Positions 52,843 through 62,772 of a stretch of DNA of 64,000 nucleotides are shown here, piece by piece. A model generated the notes under the pieces. The model was not told the DNA's origin. It saw only the letters and a list, made by a program, of their open reading frames with translations, and made no database searches. The stretch covers positions 22,666 to 86,665 of the forward strand of contig JAFVZT010000028.1 of the NCBI GenBank assembly GCA_017508045.1, given 5' to 3'. Source of the DNA: Oscillospiraceae bacterium (lineage in GTDB: Bacteria > Bacillota > Clostridia > Oscillospirales > Oscillospiraceae). How positions within the stretch are numbered: the first letter of the stretch is position 1; every line of letters starts with the position of its first letter. The position numbers and the translations under genes were made by a program.

Positions 52843-53292
52843 ATGGAAACCATTGACTCCGCAAAGGCAGCCCGGGTATGGCAAAAGGTACAGGCAAACA
52901 TTCCCCAACCCAACCGGGAGCAGGGTCTGCCGGAGCTTTTAACTCAGCAGTGGAACGATGCCGCCACATACCTGCGGCTTTCCCGCCTGTTTCAGGGGCG
53001 GCAAAATGCCCTGCTGCGCAGACTGTTTGAGGAGGAGCAAGCGCAAACCGCCTGCATAAAGGGAATTTATACCTTACTTACCGGCAACCGTCCCAAAATT
53101 GCCGCAACCCCTGTCCCCCAAGAGCCGCCGGAGCTGATTTTGCGCAAATGCTACGGACGGGAGATGCGGTGTCTTGCCCAGTACGAGCAGCGTTCCTCCG
53201 ATCCGGAATACGGGCCGGTATTTGCCCGTCTTGCCGTTCAAAAACGGGACCACTGCCGTATGATTCTGGAGCTTCTGGGCAATATGAAATAG
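52843..53292 (+). CDS. Ferritin-like helical protein
   Basis: The 149-residue protein has four helices with a rubrerythrin-like arrangement (LTQQWNDAATYLRLSRLFQG, FEEEQAQTACIKGIYTLLTG, CYGREMRCLAQYEQRSSDPE, LAVQKRDHCRMILELLGNMK). Some expected iron ligands are replaced (EEEQ in place of EEEH), so metal binding is doubtful. An aaaggaag site precedes the ATG. It stands alone, convergent with hemW. Function unknown. Confidence 0.7.
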   Translation: METIDSAKAARVWQKVQANIPQPNREQGLPELLTQQWNDAATYLRLSRLFQGRQNALLRRLFEEEQAQTACIKGIYTLLTGNRPKIAATPVPQEPPELILRKCYGREMRCLAQYEQRSSDPEYGPVFARLAVQKRDHCRMILELLGNMK

Positions 53293-53357
53293 TAATGCCC
53301 TAATCGTACCTGCAATGGTATTTGTGGGAGCCCGGTCTTTACATCGTTCGCCGCAGA

Positions 53358-53401
53358 ATATAAACAGGAGGCGCTGCAAATGCAGTGCCTTCTGTTTATA
53401 T
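53358..53401. terminator. Strong convergent terminator hairpin
   Basis: An approximately 20-bp stem (53358-53377 with 53382-53401, tetraloop) with A/T outer arms lies between the ferritin-like gene and hemW and can stop both transcripts. Confidence 0.8.
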
Positions 53402-53411
53402 ATATTCCTTA

Positions 53412-54608
53412 TTATCTTCTTTTTCCGGAAAGGGGCTTGCATTTTTCCTGAATCACAAGCAAGTCGGAAATTATCGTGTTGGACAGCAAAAAGCCCTCCG
53501 GGGTTAAATGCCACCGACCGTCATAGGTTTTCTGGGCCAGCTTTTGCTCCCGGAACCGGTTAAGCACACTTTCCAGCGGTCCAAAAGGCAGTAAAAACTT
53601 GCTTTCATACTCCTTGGGGTCCAATCCGGAGGACAGCCGCAGCCGCATCATCAAATACTCCCCGGCGCGCTCCCGGTTCGGTACCTCCTGCACCTCACGC
53701 AGAACCTGTCCGCCCTCCCGGATGCCATTGATATAGTCCTGTAAATCCCGAACAATGGCAAACCGCCGGCCGGCAAAATCCGAGCTGGCGTCCGGTCCGA
53801 AGCCGAGATACTCCCCACCTGTCCAATACTTTAAATTATGCCGGGAGATGTTGCCCCTTCTGCAGAAATTGGAAATCTCGTATTGGCGGTAGCCGAAGCT
53901 TTGTAAAATTTCAACAGCAGACAAATACATATCCGCCTGGGTATCGTCGTCAGCCAGATTATAAAACTGCTGATAGGCATACAAAGGTGTCCCCTCCTCC
54001 ACCTTCAGTCCGTAGCAGCTGATATGCTCCGGCGAAAGGGCAAGAACATTTTTCAGGGTTTTTTCCCAGTCCTGCAGACTCTGTCCCGGCAGTCCGTACA
54101 TCAGATCGACAGATAAATTCCGAAAGCCTGCCTTTCGAATCCGCTTCACCGCGTTGACCGCCTGCTCATAATTGTGGGGTCTGCCGATTTTCTTCAAAAT
54201 CACATCGTCATCGCATTGGACGCCCAGACTGACCCGATTAAAGCCCTCGCTGCGCAGCCGGCGCAGCAGCCGGTCGGACACAGAATCGGGATTTGCCTCA
54301 AAGGTAATCTCCGCGCTGGGTGCCACATCAAAGCTTTTGCGCACCACGGATAAAATCGCCGCCAGCCCCTCGGCACCGAAAAAGCTGGGTGTGCCGCCGC
54401 CAAAGTACACCGTGTCCACCAGATAGCCGGGAGCCAGCATACCCGCCTCCTGAATGTGGGAGCAAACCGCGTCCAGATAGCCGTCTAACACCCGGTCCTC
54501 CTTGCAGGTGACGGAGTAAAAGTCGCAATACTGGCATTTGCTCCGGCAAAAAGGTACATGGATATATATGCCCAAGGGCGTTTTGTTGTTCCGTGACAAA
54601 AAGGGCAT
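53412..54608 (-). CDS. hemW: Radical SAM heme chaperone HemW
   Basis: The 398-residue protein has the radical SAM cysteines in HVPFCRSKCQYCDFYSVTC (Cys21, 25, 28), the SAM loop YFGGGTPSFF and the HemW pattern FNRVSLGVQCDDDVILKKIG, with LMYGLPGQSLQDWEKTLKNV. HemW inserts heme into target proteins. It was long mislabelled as coproporphyrinogen III oxidase. It follows lepA by 19 bp, a common pairing in Firmicutes. Confidence 0.93.
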   Translation of the reverse strand: MPFLSRNNKTPLGIYIHVPFCRSKCQYCDFYSVTCKEDRVLDGYLDAVCSHIQEAGMLAPGYLVDTVYFGGGTPSFFGAEGLAAILSVVRKSFDVAPSAEITFEANPDSVSDRLLRRLRSEGFNRVSLGVQCDDDVILKKIGRPHNYEQAVNAVKRIRKAGFRNLSVDLMYGLPGQSLQDWEKTLKNVLALSPEHISCYGLKVEEGTPLYAYQQFYNLADDDTQADMYLSAVEILQSFGYRQYEISNFCRRGNISRHNLKYWTGGEYLGFGPDASSDFAGRRFAIVRDLQDYINGIREGGQVLREVQEVPNRERAGEYLMMRLRLSSGLDPKEYESKFLLPFGPLESVLNRFREQKLAQKTYDGRWHLTPEGFLLSNTIISDLLVIQEKCKPLSGKRR

Positions 54609-54627
54609 ACAAACCTCCGTAAAGTAT

Positions 54628-56436
54628 TTAGTCCTCGTCTAATTTCAGCACTGCCATAAAGGCCTCTGAGGGCACAGAAACCGTACCGAAGGTACGCATC
54701 CGCTTTTTACCCTCTTTTTGCTTTTCCAAAAGCTTCTTCTTTCGGGTGATGTCGCCGCCGTAGCATTTGGCAAGCACATCCTTGCGCAAGGCCTTAATGG
54801 TCTCCCGGGCAATAATCTTACCGCCGATAGCTGCCTGCACGGGAATTTCGAACTGGGCGCGGGGGATATTTTCCTTCAGCTTTTCGCAAATTTTTCTGGC
54901 TCTGGGATAGGCATTGTCCGCAAAGAGAATAAAGCTCAAAGCATCCACCACATCTCCGTTGAGGAGAATATCCAGCTTCACCAGCCGGCTGGGGCGGTAG
55001 CCGATGAGCTCATAGTCCAAAGAGCCGTAGCCCCGGGTGCGGGACTTCAGCGCATCAAAGAAATCGTAAATAATTTCATTTAAGGGCATCTCATAATGCA
55101 ATTCTACCCGGTTTGCGTCCAGATAGACCATGTCCTTAAATTCGCCCCGGCGGGAGGTGGCCAAATCCATCATATTGCCCACATATTCCTGAGGCGCAAT
55201 CAGGCTGATTTTTACAAAGGGCTCTTCCGCCAGCTGAATTTCCATGGGGTCGGGATAGTCCAGAGGGTTGTCCACCATAAGCACCTGTCCGTCGTTTTTG
55301 GTGATCCGGTAAACAACGTTGGGGGCGGTGGTAATCAAATCCAGATTGTATTCCCGTTCCAGGCGCTCCTGAATGATTTCCATATGCAAAAGTCCCAAAA
55401 ATCCGCACCGGAAGCCAAAGCCCAAAGCAATGGAGCTTTCCAGCTCATAGGACATGGAGGCATCGTTAAGCTTTAGCTTTTCCAGCGCCTCCCGCAAGTC
55501 CTGATACTTTGCGCCGTCGGCAGGATACACACCGGAGTAGACCATAGGCTGTACCGGACGATAGCCGGGCAGCGCTTCCGTTGCGGGGTTTTCCGCCGTG
55601 GTGATGGTGTCGCCCACCTGGGTATCGGCAACGGTCTTTATGGAGGCGGTAATATAGCCAACCTCGCCGGCGCCCAAGGCATCCTTGGGAATCAGACCCA
55701 TAGGACTCATGGTGCCTACCTCTACTACCCGATAAGCAGCGCCGGTAGCCATCATTTTAATCTCCTGTCCGGCACAAACCGTACCCTGCTTAATCCGCAC
55801 ATACACAATAACACCCCGGTAGGAATCGTACTGGCTGTCGAAAATCAGCGCCTGCAAAGGCGCAGAACGGTCGCCCACGGGAGCAGGCACATCTTTGACA
55901 ATCATCTCCAGAACGGAGTGGATGTTAATGCCGTTTTTGGCGGAAATTTCCGGAGAATCCTCAGCAGGGATGCCGATAATATCCTCCACCTCCGCCTTGA
56001 CCTCCTTAGGGCGGGCAGAGGGCAGGTCAATTTTATTGATAACCGGCAAAACCTCCAGACCTGCGTCAATAGCCAGATAGGTGTTTGCCAGGGTCTGTGC
56101 CTCCACACCCTGGGAAGCATCCACCACCAGCACCGCGCCCTCACAGGCAGCCAGGCTGCGGCTGACCTCGTAGTTAAAGTCCACATGGCCTGGGGTGTCG
56201 ATTAAATTTAAGGCATAGGTATCCCCGTCGTCAGCGGTATAGGTCAGCTGAACGGCAGTGGCTTTTATGGTAATGCCCCGTTCCCGTTCCAGCTCCATGG
56301 AATCGAGCATCTGCTGTTCCATCTGGCGCCGGTCCACCGCGTCACACTCCTCCAGCAGTCGGTCTGCCAAGGTAGACTTGCCGTGGTCAATATGGGCAAT
56401 AATGGAAAAATTGCGAATTTTTGAAAGGTCGGTCAT
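54628..56436 (-). CDS. lepA: Elongation factor 4 (LepA)
   Basis: The 602-residue GTPase has G1 [21 protein letters not shown]2/G3 [15 protein letters not shown] and [21 protein letters not shown]4 [11 protein letters not shown], and the LepA C-terminal domain ([20 protein letters not shown]). It back-translocates or re-sets ribosomes. The ATG at 56436 follows a gaggtg site; the longer frame to 56562 has no site. Confidence 0.96.
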   Translation of the reverse strand: MTDLSKIRNFSIIAHIDHGKSTLADRLLEECDAVDRRQMEQQMLDSMELERERGITIKATAVQLTYTADDGDTYALNLIDTPGHVDFNYEVSRSLAACEGAVLVVDASQGVEAQTLANTYLAIDAGLEVLPVINKIDLPSARPKEVKAEVEDIIGIPAEDSPEISAKNGINIHSVLEMIVKDVPAPVGDRSAPLQALIFDSQYDSYRGVIVYVRIKQGTVCAGQEIKMMATGAAYRVVEVGTMSPMGLIPKDALGAGEVGYITASIKTVADTQVGDTITTAENPATEALPGYRPVQPMVYSGVYPADGAKYQDLREALEKLKLNDASMSYELESSIALGFGFRCGFLGLLHMEIIQERLEREYNLDLITTAPNVVYRITKNDGQVLMVDNPLDYPDPMEIQLAEEPFVKISLIAPQEYVGNMMDLATSRRGEFKDMVYLDANRVELHYEMPLNEIIYDFFDALKSRTRGYGSLDYELIGYRPSRLVKLDILLNGDVVDALSFILFADNAYPRARKICEKLKENIPRAQFEIPVQAAIGGKIIARETIKALRKDVLAKCYGGDITRKKKLLEKQKEGKKRMRTFGTVSVPSEAFMAVLKLDED

Positions 56437-56589
56437 TGGCTGCACCTCAGTTAATAAGCTGTTTAAATTATAACGAAGTTTCCCGAAAAAGGCAACTGTA
56501 TGTTTTTCGGTTTTTCGGGGAATACTTTGGCTTGTACCGACAAAAAACGCCCAAAGGTGCATTTTTTAAAAATTTTTTCGTAAAAACCC

Positions 56590-56618
56590 TTGTCAAAATG
56601 CCGGAATAGGGCTATAGT
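56590..56618 (+). promoter_or_regulatory. rpoD promoter
   Basis: TTGTCA (56590-56595), a 17-bp spacer and TATAGT (56613-56618), 33 bp before the rpoD start. Confidence 0.75.
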
Positions 56619-56651
56619 TAGCTGACAATATAAAAAAAGGGAATAGGAACT

Positions 56652-57806
56652 ATGAGTACTGTAAAAAACCCACAAAAAAATCCCGAAGATGTCCAGAGTG
56701 TTCTGCAGGCATTGATTGCTCAGGGACGAAAAGACGGTATGATCCGCACTGCCGACTTAAATGCACAGTTGGAAAAGCTGGATTTGTCCCCGGAAAAAAT
56801 CGAAGATATTTATGACCGTCTGGAGGCTATGAACATTCAGATAGTCAGCGCCGACTTGGATTTGGATCTGGGGGATGACCTGGATTTGGATTTAACCGAC
56901 GATTTGGACGGAGAAATGGACCTGTCCAATCTGGAGGAAGAGGAACTGGTTGACCCGGTTGATCTTGCCGCCGAGTATAATCTGGATGACCCGGTGCGGA
57001 TGTATTTAAAGGAAATCGGTCAGATTAAGCTGCTTTCCGCCGAGGAGGAAATCGACCTTGCCAAGCGTGTCTGCGAGGGCGACCAGACGGCAAAAAACAA
57101 GCTGACAGAGGCAAACCTCCGGCTTGTGGTATCCATTGCCAAAAAGTATTCCGGCCGCGGCCTGCATATTCTGGACTTAATTCAAGAGGGCAACACCGGT
57201 CTTATCCGGGCAGTGGACAAGTTTGACTGGACAAAGGGAAACAAATTCTCTACATATGCTACCTGGTGGATTCGGCAGGCCATTACCAGAGCCATCGCCG
57301 ATCAGGCACGAACCATTCGTGTGCCGGTGCATATGGTAGAGGTTATCAACAAGGCCACCCGCTGTAACCGGAAGCTGGTGCAGGAGCTGGGCCGTGAGCC
57401 TACTGTGGAGGAAATTGCCGCAGAGCTGAATTTGCCTGTGGAAAAAATCATTGAGGCAAACCGCACCGCGGCAGATACCCTGTCCTTGGACACCCCGGTG
57501 GGCGACGAGGAGGACACCTCCATCGGCTCCTTCGTGGAGGATGACCGCACCCCCGGTCCTGCGGACGCCACCTCCAATGCCCTGCTTGCCGAGGCTTTAA
57601 AGGAAATTCTGGACACCCTCACCGAACGGGAAGCAGATGTGCTGCGTATGCGCTTCGGTATGTACGACGGCCGCACCCACACCCTGGAAGAGGTAGGTCA
57701 GATTTTCGGCGTTACCCGGGAACGTATCCGCCAGATTGAGAACAAGGCAATCCGGAAGCTGCGTCATCCCAGCCGCGCCAAGAAGATTAAGGATTTCTAC
57801 TGCTAA
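56652..57806 (+). CDS. rpoD: Primary RNA polymerase sigma factor RpoD (SigA)
   Basis: The 384-residue protein has region 1.1-like N terminus, a run of Asp/Leu repeats ([20 protein letters not shown], about 74-93), region 1.2 [20 protein letters not shown], region 2 ([60 protein letters not shown]), region 3, and region 4 ([13 protein letters not shown]-type segment and [20 protein letters not shown]). Its usual upstream partner dnaG is absent; lepA lies divergent upstream instead. Confidence 0.96.
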   Translation: MSTVKNPQKNPEDVQSVLQALIAQGRKDGMIRTADLNAQLEKLDLSPEKIEDIYDRLEAMNIQIVSADLDLDLGDDLDLDLTDDLDGEMDLSNLEEEELVDPVDLAAEYNLDDPVRMYLKEIGQIKLLSAEEEIDLAKRVCEGDQTAKNKLTEANLRLVVSIAKKYSGRGLHILDLIQEGNTGLIRAVDKFDWTKGNKFSTYATWWIRQAITRAIADQARTIRVPVHMVEVINKATRCNRKLVQELGREPTVEEIAAELNLPVEKIIEANRTAADTLSLDTPVGDEEDTSIGSFVEDDRTPGPADATSNALLAEALKEILDTLTEREADVLRMRFGMYDGRTHTLEEVGQIFGVTRERIRQIENKAIRKLRHPSRAKKIKDFYC

Positions 57807-57810
57807 AATT

Positions 57811-57843
57811 AAGAGCTGTTGCGGTTTGCAACAGCTCTTTTTT
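57811..57843 (+). terminator. rpoD terminator
   Basis: A perfect 12-bp stem (57811-57822 with 57828-57839) ends in a T run. Confidence 0.93.
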
Positions 57844-57941
57844 ATTGCAGCATCGTAACCTTTTTGTCATTGCCGCTGATGTGGCGATGTCCGCGATGGG
57901 ATTTGTACGGACAGCAGCGTTCAGCCCTCCACTGCTTTTGG

Positions 57942-59165
57942 TTATTTGCCGTTGACACGGGCTTCAATTCGCTTTAAGGCGTAGTCCATGGCATCGTAGC
58001 TTTCCTTGGAAATGCGGTCGATATAATTTTCCTCGTAGGCCTTCATCGCCTCTTTAATGCGCACTACCCGCAGAGGTTGGTCTGCTTCGTTTAAGATAAA
58101 AATAGGGGTATAGCGGTAGTTGGTAATTTTGGTTTCGCCGGTAAGGTTGTTTTTGGTGATTTCCAAATTCAGAATTATGGAGTATTCCGAGCCGGCGCGC
58201 TGGGCATCTGACATAAAGTCACCCAGAGAGTAGGCAATAAACTGTCCGGTGGAACGGTCAAATTCGATTTTCTGAACATAATGGGAGTGGGTTCCGATGA
58301 TGGCATCCACGCCCTTGGATTGCATCAGCTTGGCGATTTGTGTTTGGGTATCGCTGATATTGTCGTTAAATTCGCTGCCCCAGTGTACCAGCGCAACGGT
58401 CAAATCGGGCTGCTCCTTGGCGGCGGCCTCCAAAACCCTGGAAATGCCCTTGGTATCCACCTTGCGGTAGTCGGTGGAATAGTCGGTGTACAAAAGGTTG
58501 ACACAGCCCTCGTTGCCGGGGGGCAGCGCCATACCGTCCATACCCTTGGTAAAGGCCACAAAGGCGATTTTAACGCCCCGGATATTACACAGGGTATAGC
58601 CCTTACCCTCCTGTGCCTGCTGATAAGTGCCGTAGACGCCCAGAGGGGTCATACCGGCAAGGCGCACCGCGTCAATGGTGGTACGCAGACCGTCCATGCC
58701 CTTATAGATAGAGAAAGAATTTGCCAGCTGAAGATAGTCCACGCCGGCTGCCGCCAGTGCCTGTGCCAGCTCCTGAGGGGCTGACCGGTCCGAGCCGTAG
58801 GGCGCACCGTAAAAATTACCCTCAAAGTTCAGCATGGACACATCCGCGTCGGCAAACAAATGGGCAACATCCATCAGCGCCTTGGTATAGTCCCGACCTG
58901 CGCCGCCGGCATTGACCACCGCCTCGTTGACATTCAGATCCCCTGCGGCGGCAAGGTGGATAACGGTGGTTTCCTCGGTGACCTCTCCGGTGGGCTTGGT
59001 AGAGCCGGGAAGCTCTATACGGGGCAGAAGAAAGATCAGAACAAGGACAAGACACGCTGCCGGAAGGGCAATGCCAAGCACAGTTCGCAGAAGCTTACCG
59101 CGCTGCTGCTTCCGCCGCTGCTGCTGACGGACCTTCCGCTGCTGTTTTCGTTCTTCCGGTGTCAT
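57942..59165 (-). CDS. CapA family protein (poly-gamma-glutamate synthesis-like)
   Basis: The 407-residue protein has a strongly basic N-terminal tail, one membrane segment (RTVLGIALPAACLVLVLIFL), and an outside CapA/PgsA metallophosphatase-like domain: VIHLAAAGDLNVNEAVVNAG, VSMLNFEGNFYG, ALVHWGSEFNDNISDTQTQI and IIGTHSHYVQKIEF with YSLGDFMSDAQ. The usual CapB and CapC partners are absent, so a role in capsule synthesis is unproven; many Clostridia have stand-alone copies. An aaaggag site precedes the ATG. Confidence 0.88.
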   Translation of the reverse strand: MTPEERKQQRKVRQQQRRKQQRGKLLRTVLGIALPAACLVLVLIFLLPRIELPGSTKPTGEVTEETTVIHLAAAGDLNVNEAVVNAGGAGRDYTKALMDVAHLFADADVSMLNFEGNFYGAPYGSDRSAPQELAQALAAAGVDYLQLANSFSIYKGMDGLRTTIDAVRLAGMTPLGVYGTYQQAQEGKGYTLCNIRGVKIAFVAFTKGMDGMALPPGNEGCVNLLYTDYSTDYRKVDTKGISRVLEAAAKEQPDLTVALVHWGSEFNDNISDTQTQIAKLMQSKGVDAIIGTHSHYVQKIEFDRSTGQFIAYSLGDFMSDAQRAGSEYSIILNLEITKNNLTGETKITNYRYTPIFILNEADQPLRVVRIKEAMKAYEENYIDRISKESYDAMDYALKRIEARVNGK

Positions 59166-59314
59166 ACACTTTCTCCTTTATTAGTGGAAAGCTGCGGTAT
59201 CATTGCGATGCCGGTTTGCGATACTTCTTGGCAATGGCACCGTAACTTTCAACTTAAATGTTTTTAGAATATTGTACACCATTTTATTTCATTTCACAAC
59301 CCCCAAAACGATAC

Positions 59315-59343
59315 TTGCGAACACAGTGTCGGGGGTGTATAAT
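59315..59343 (+). promoter_or_regulatory. CYTH-exonuclease unit promoter
   Basis: TTGCGA (59315-59320), a 17-bp spacer and TATAAT (59338-59343), 22 bp before the CYTH start. Confidence 0.75.
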
Positions 59344-59365
59344 AGGGAAAAAGGAGGGCGTGGCG

Positions 59366-59968
59366 ATGGGCGTTGAGTTTGAACTGAAATTTCAGGCAAC
59401 CGAGGAAAGCCTTGCGGCTATCCGTAAGGGTATGTCTGTTCCGGAGCAGGTGATTTCTATGCAGACCTTGTACTACGACACCCCGGATGGAACGCTGTCC
59501 GCCCAGGGACTGACCTTAAGAAAACGGACGGAAAACGGTCGGGTTGTCTGCACCCTGAAAACCCCTGCCGGGGCGCTGGGCCGGGGAGAGTTTGAGCTGG
59601 AGTGTGACCGGATTGAAGATGCTGTTCCCCAGCTGTGCAGGGAAAGCGGCATTGCGGAGCCGGAAGCGCTGACTCAACAAAAGCTTATGGTGGTATGCGG
59701 CGCCCGGTTTACCCGGTATGCCTATGGGGTCTGTGTTCCCGGAGGCAAGGTGGAGGTAGCGCTGGATACCGGTATTTTATCCGGCGGCGGCCGGGAAATT
59801 CCTCTGTGTGAGGTTGAAGTGGAGTTGAAGGAGGGCACCCGGGAGGCAACTGTTGCCTATGCTATGGACCTTGCCGGCATCCACGGCCTGCAAAGCCAGC
59901 CGAAAAGCAAATTCCGCAGAGCCTTGGCGCTGTATCGCGCAGGCTGTCGAGGTGAAAGCAATGAGTGA
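59366..59968 (+). CDS. CYTH domain protein (triphosphate tunnel enzyme)
   Basis: The 200-residue protein begins with the CYTH ExExK motif (GVEFELKFQA) and has YYDTPDGTLSAQGLTLRKRT and VALDTGILSGGGREIPLCEV as beta-barrel strands. CYTH enzymes hydrolyse triphosphates, inorganic or nucleoside. The ATG is eight bases after an aaggaggg site and follows the promoter closely; the longer frame is not used. It overlaps the exonuclease gene by 8 bases. Confidence 0.9.
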   Translation: MGVEFELKFQATEESLAAIRKGMSVPEQVISMQTLYYDTPDGTLSAQGLTLRKRTENGRVVCTLKTPAGALGRGEFELECDRIEDAVPQLCRESGIAEPEALTQQKLMVVCGARFTRYAYGVCVPGGKVEVALDTGILSGGGREIPLCEVEVELKEGTREATVAYAMDLAGIHGLQSQPKSKFRRALALYRAGCRGESNE

Positions 59969-60653
59969 TTTGAGAAATCTGTTTCTGAAATATGACCGGC
60001 TGGTGGTCTTCGACACGGAAACCACCGGACTGAATTTTGAACGGGACGAAATCATCGAGTTTGCCGCGGTGGTGATTGAGCCGGGTGAGGACGAGGCGCA
60101 AATCGCAGAGCAGTACGATGAGCTGGTGGCCTTAAGTCCTGTGGGGCATCTGCCCCGGGAAATTGTGGAGCTTACCGGCATTACCCCCGAGGATCTGGAG
60201 CAGCGGGGCATAAGAAAGGATAAGCTCTGTCAGGATATTGCCCGGCTGTTTGCGGGAAACACCCTTTTGATTGCCTACAATGCCCATTTTGATTTGAGCT
60301 TTTTGTACTACCTTTTGTTCGGCTTCGGGGATGTGGAGGTGCTGAAGGGCAAGGACAAGCTGGATTTGCTCACGGTGTACAAAGACCGCCGCAGCTATCC
60401 CCACAAGCTTGCCCACGCTATCAAAGCCTATGATTTGGAGGACTTGGTGGTAAACTCCCACCGGGCGATTGCCGATGTGCTGGCAACCTGCGCGGTGATG
60501 GCGGCAATGTATCGGGAGAAATGCGATTTGGACAGTTATATAAACCTGTTTGGCTACAACCCCAAGTATGGGGTTTCCGGAAAACGCATCAGCTCGGTTA
60601 CATACAAGCCCCAGCGGTTTGACCCCTGGTTTCCCCTGTATAAAACAAAGTAG
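59961..60653 (+). CDS. 3'-5' exonuclease (DnaQ-like, DEDDh)
   Basis: The 230-residue protein has the three exonuclease motifs: RLVVFDTETTGLNFERDEII, LLIAYNAHFDLSFLYYLLFG, and VVNSHRAIADVLATCAVMAA with the His of DEDDh. It resembles the PolC exonuclease domain or DNA polymerase III epsilon. The ATG at 59961 follows a gaggtg site inside the CYTH gene. Confidence 0.92.
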   Translation: MSDLRNLFLKYDRLVVFDTETTGLNFERDEIIEFAAVVIEPGEDEAQIAEQYDELVALSPVGHLPREIVELTGITPEDLEQRGIRKDKLCQDIARLFAGNTLLIAYNAHFDLSFLYYLLFGFGDVEVLKGKDKLDLLTVYKDRRSYPHKLAHAIKAYDLEDLVVNSHRAIADVLATCAVMAAMYREKCDLDSYINLFGYNPKYGVSGKRISSVTYKPQRFDPWFPLYKTK

Positions 60654-60662
60654 GAGGTAATT

Positions 60663-61835
60663 ATGTACAATCATACTGCTTTTGCTCTTGGAGCAAATCG
60701 CTCCTGTATTCGGGAGCTGTTTGAATACGGTCGGATGCGCGCCGGCATTGTAGGCGCGGAAAATGTGCTGGATTTCAGTCTGGGAAATCCCAGCATCCCC
60801 TCTCCGCCGGAGGTAAATCAGGCGATTGAGGAGATTTTAAAGGACACCGACTCCCTGCTTGTCCACGGCTATACCTCAGCGGTGGGCGATTTGCAGACCC
60901 GGCAGGCCATTGCCGCGGATTTAAATGAACGCTATGACGCGTCCGTTGCCCCGGAGGATTTGTTTATCGGCTGCGGCGCTGCGCCGGAGCTGACGGCGGT
61001 ATTGCACGCCCTTGCCATTCCCCAGGGCGAGGTTGTGGTAATTGCGCCATTTTTCCCGGAATATCGCCCCTTTGTAGAGGGTGCGGGGATGACGCTGCGG
61101 ATTGTGCCGGCGGACATTCCGGATTTTCAAATTGATATGGCGGCGCTGGAGGGGTGTATCAATTCCCATACCCAAGCCGTGATTATCAACTCCCCCAACA
61201 ATCCGGCAGGCACGGTGTACACCGAAAAGACCCTGCAGGCGCTGGCATCGCTTTTGAGGAAGAAATCCGAGGAATTCGGGCATCCTGTGTATATCATTTC
61301 CGACGAGCCTTATCGGGAGCTGGTTTACGATGGGGCAAAGGCGGCGTTTATCCCCCTGATTTATGAAAATACCATTGTGTGCTATTCTTATTCCAAATCT
61401 TTGTCCCTGCCGGGTGAGCGTATTGGCTATGTGTATGTGCCTAAGGCCGCGGCGGACAGCGCGCAGGTATATGCCGCCGTGTGCGGTGCGGCCCGGAGGC
61501 TGGGACACGTGTGCGCCCCGTCGCTGATGCAAAAGGTAATTGCCCGGTGCGCCCAACTGCGCCCGGATTTGCAGGCCTATGACCGCAACCGCAAAGCTCT
61601 TTGGCAGGGTCTTGTGGATGCCGGCTATGAGGTTGCCAAGCCGGAAGGCGCGTTTTACCTCTTTGTCAAGGCCCCGGGTGGGGACGCCAAGGCGTTTTCC
61701 GAAAAGGCGAAGGCCCGGGATTTGCTGGTAGTACCGGGAGATGATTTTGGCTGTGGGTCTTATTTCCGCCTGTGCTACTGCGTAAGCTATGAGCAAATTC
61801 AAAAAAGCTTGCCGATTTTCCGGGAGCTGATATAG
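60663..61835 (+). CDS. PLP-dependent aminotransferase (class I/II)
   Basis: The 390-residue fold-type I enzyme has NVLDFSLGNPSIPSPPEVNQ, the PLP motif LFIGCGAAPELTAVLHALAI, NSPNNPAGTVYTEKTLQALA and the lysine loop CYSYSKSLSLPGERIGYVYV. The substrate may be aspartate or an aromatic amino acid; it cannot be told. It follows the exonuclease by 9 bp with a taggagg site. Confidence 0.9.
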   Translation: MYNHTAFALGANRSCIRELFEYGRMRAGIVGAENVLDFSLGNPSIPSPPEVNQAIEEILKDTDSLLVHGYTSAVGDLQTRQAIAADLNERYDASVAPEDLFIGCGAAPELTAVLHALAIPQGEVVVIAPFFPEYRPFVEGAGMTLRIVPADIPDFQIDMAALEGCINSHTQAVIINSPNNPAGTVYTEKTLQALASLLRKKSEEFGHPVYIISDEPYRELVYDGAKAAFIPLIYENTIVCYSYSKSLSLPGERIGYVYVPKAAADSAQVYAAVCGAARRLGHVCAPSLMQKVIARCAQLRPDLQAYDRNRKALWQGLVDAGYEVAKPEGAFYLFVKAPGGDAKAFSEKAKARDLLVVPGDDFGCGSYFRLCYCVSYEQIQKSLPIFRELI

Positions 61836-61924
61836 ACGAGTACGCCCCCGCGGTTAATCACGGGGGCATGTTCGTTGTAAGAGCAAAGAAATACGGGTAA
61901 ATTCAAAAACAGGCTTTTCTTTTT

Positions 61925-61938
61925 CGTTCATATGTGCT
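61925..61938. promoter_or_regulatory. Possible LexA operator
   Basis: CGTTCATATGTGCT matches the Gram-positive LexA site CGAACATATGTTCG at 10 of 14 positions and lies just before a possible -10 box (TATTAT), 27 bp from the lexA start. This is the position for autoregulation. Confidence 0.4.
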
Positions 61939-61964
61939 ATTATAAATGAAAAGGAGGGCGAATT

Positions 61965-62543
61965 ATGGCAAGAACAAGCAACAAAGCGCAGCTGATACTG
62001 GATTTTGTAAATCGGTTTGTACAGGACAACGGCTATGCCCCCTCTGTCCGGGAGATTGGTGCGGCTGTGGGATTAAACTCTACCGCCTCCGTCAGCTATC
62101 ATTTGCAGCAGCTTCAGCAAAAGGGGCTGTTGCTGTCCCCCGGGGAAAAGGGTCGCAAGCGGGCAGTGGTAACCGCCCAGCGTCCGGGGCAGATTCCGGT
62201 TGTGGGTGTTGTTACCGCCGGTATGCCCATTTTAGCTTTTGAAAATATCGAAGGTACGATGCCCTGGGAGGGCGACTCCTCCTGCTTTGCCCTGCGGGTA
62301 CGGGGCGACAGTATGGTGGGTGCCGGCATTCTCAGTGGAGATAAAGTGGTGGTGCGCCCTCAAGCCACTGCTGAGGACGGGCAGATTGTGGTTGCCCGGA
62401 TTGGGGACGAGGCCACAGTGAAACGCCTTTCCCGAAAGCAGGGGCAGGTTTGGCTTCTGCCGGAAAATCCGGAGTATCCTCCCATTGACGGTCAAAACGC
62501 AGAGCTTGTGGGCGTGGTAAAGGCGGTCTTAAGAGAATACTGA
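61965..62543 (+). CDS. lexA: LexA repressor
   Basis: The 192-residue SOS repressor has a winged helix (NGYAPSVREIGAAVGLNSTA), the Ala-Gly cleavage site in GVVTAGMPIL (85-86), the catalytic serine in RVRGDSMVGAGI (116) and lysine in GDEATVKRLSRK (153). An aaggaggg site precedes the ATG. Confidence 0.96.
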   Translation: MARTSNKAQLILDFVNRFVQDNGYAPSVREIGAAVGLNSTASVSYHLQQLQQKGLLLSPGEKGRKRAVVTAQRPGQIPVVGVVTAGMPILAFENIEGTMPWEGDSSCFALRVRGDSMVGAGILSGDKVVVRPQATAEDGQIVVARIGDEATVKRLSRKQGQVWLLPENPEYPPIDGQNAELVGVVKAVLREY

Positions 62544-62660
62544 TGACAGATGGGATCGCCTTTTTCGGGTGTTTCTTGACACTGTGAAACAAAAGGCGTG
62601 GGCAACCATGCCTTTTGCTTGTTTAAAACCTGCAAAAACCGGAAAAATTTGCAAAATCAA

Positions 62661-62689
62661 TTGCATTTTTGAATTAAGTGTGCTATACT
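62661..62689 (+). promoter_or_regulatory. ppdK promoter
   Basis: TTGCAT (62661-62666), a 17-bp spacer and TATACT (62684-62689), about 85 bp before ppdK. The sequence just before it (AAAAATTTGCAAAATC) is an inverted version of the -35 region. Confidence 0.75.
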
Positions 62690-62772
62690 ATCCGGGCATT
62701 ATAGAAAGAAATATCAAATAATACAAATAAGGCAGAAGAAAGCTGTCTAAAAAATGAAAGGGGTATTCCATA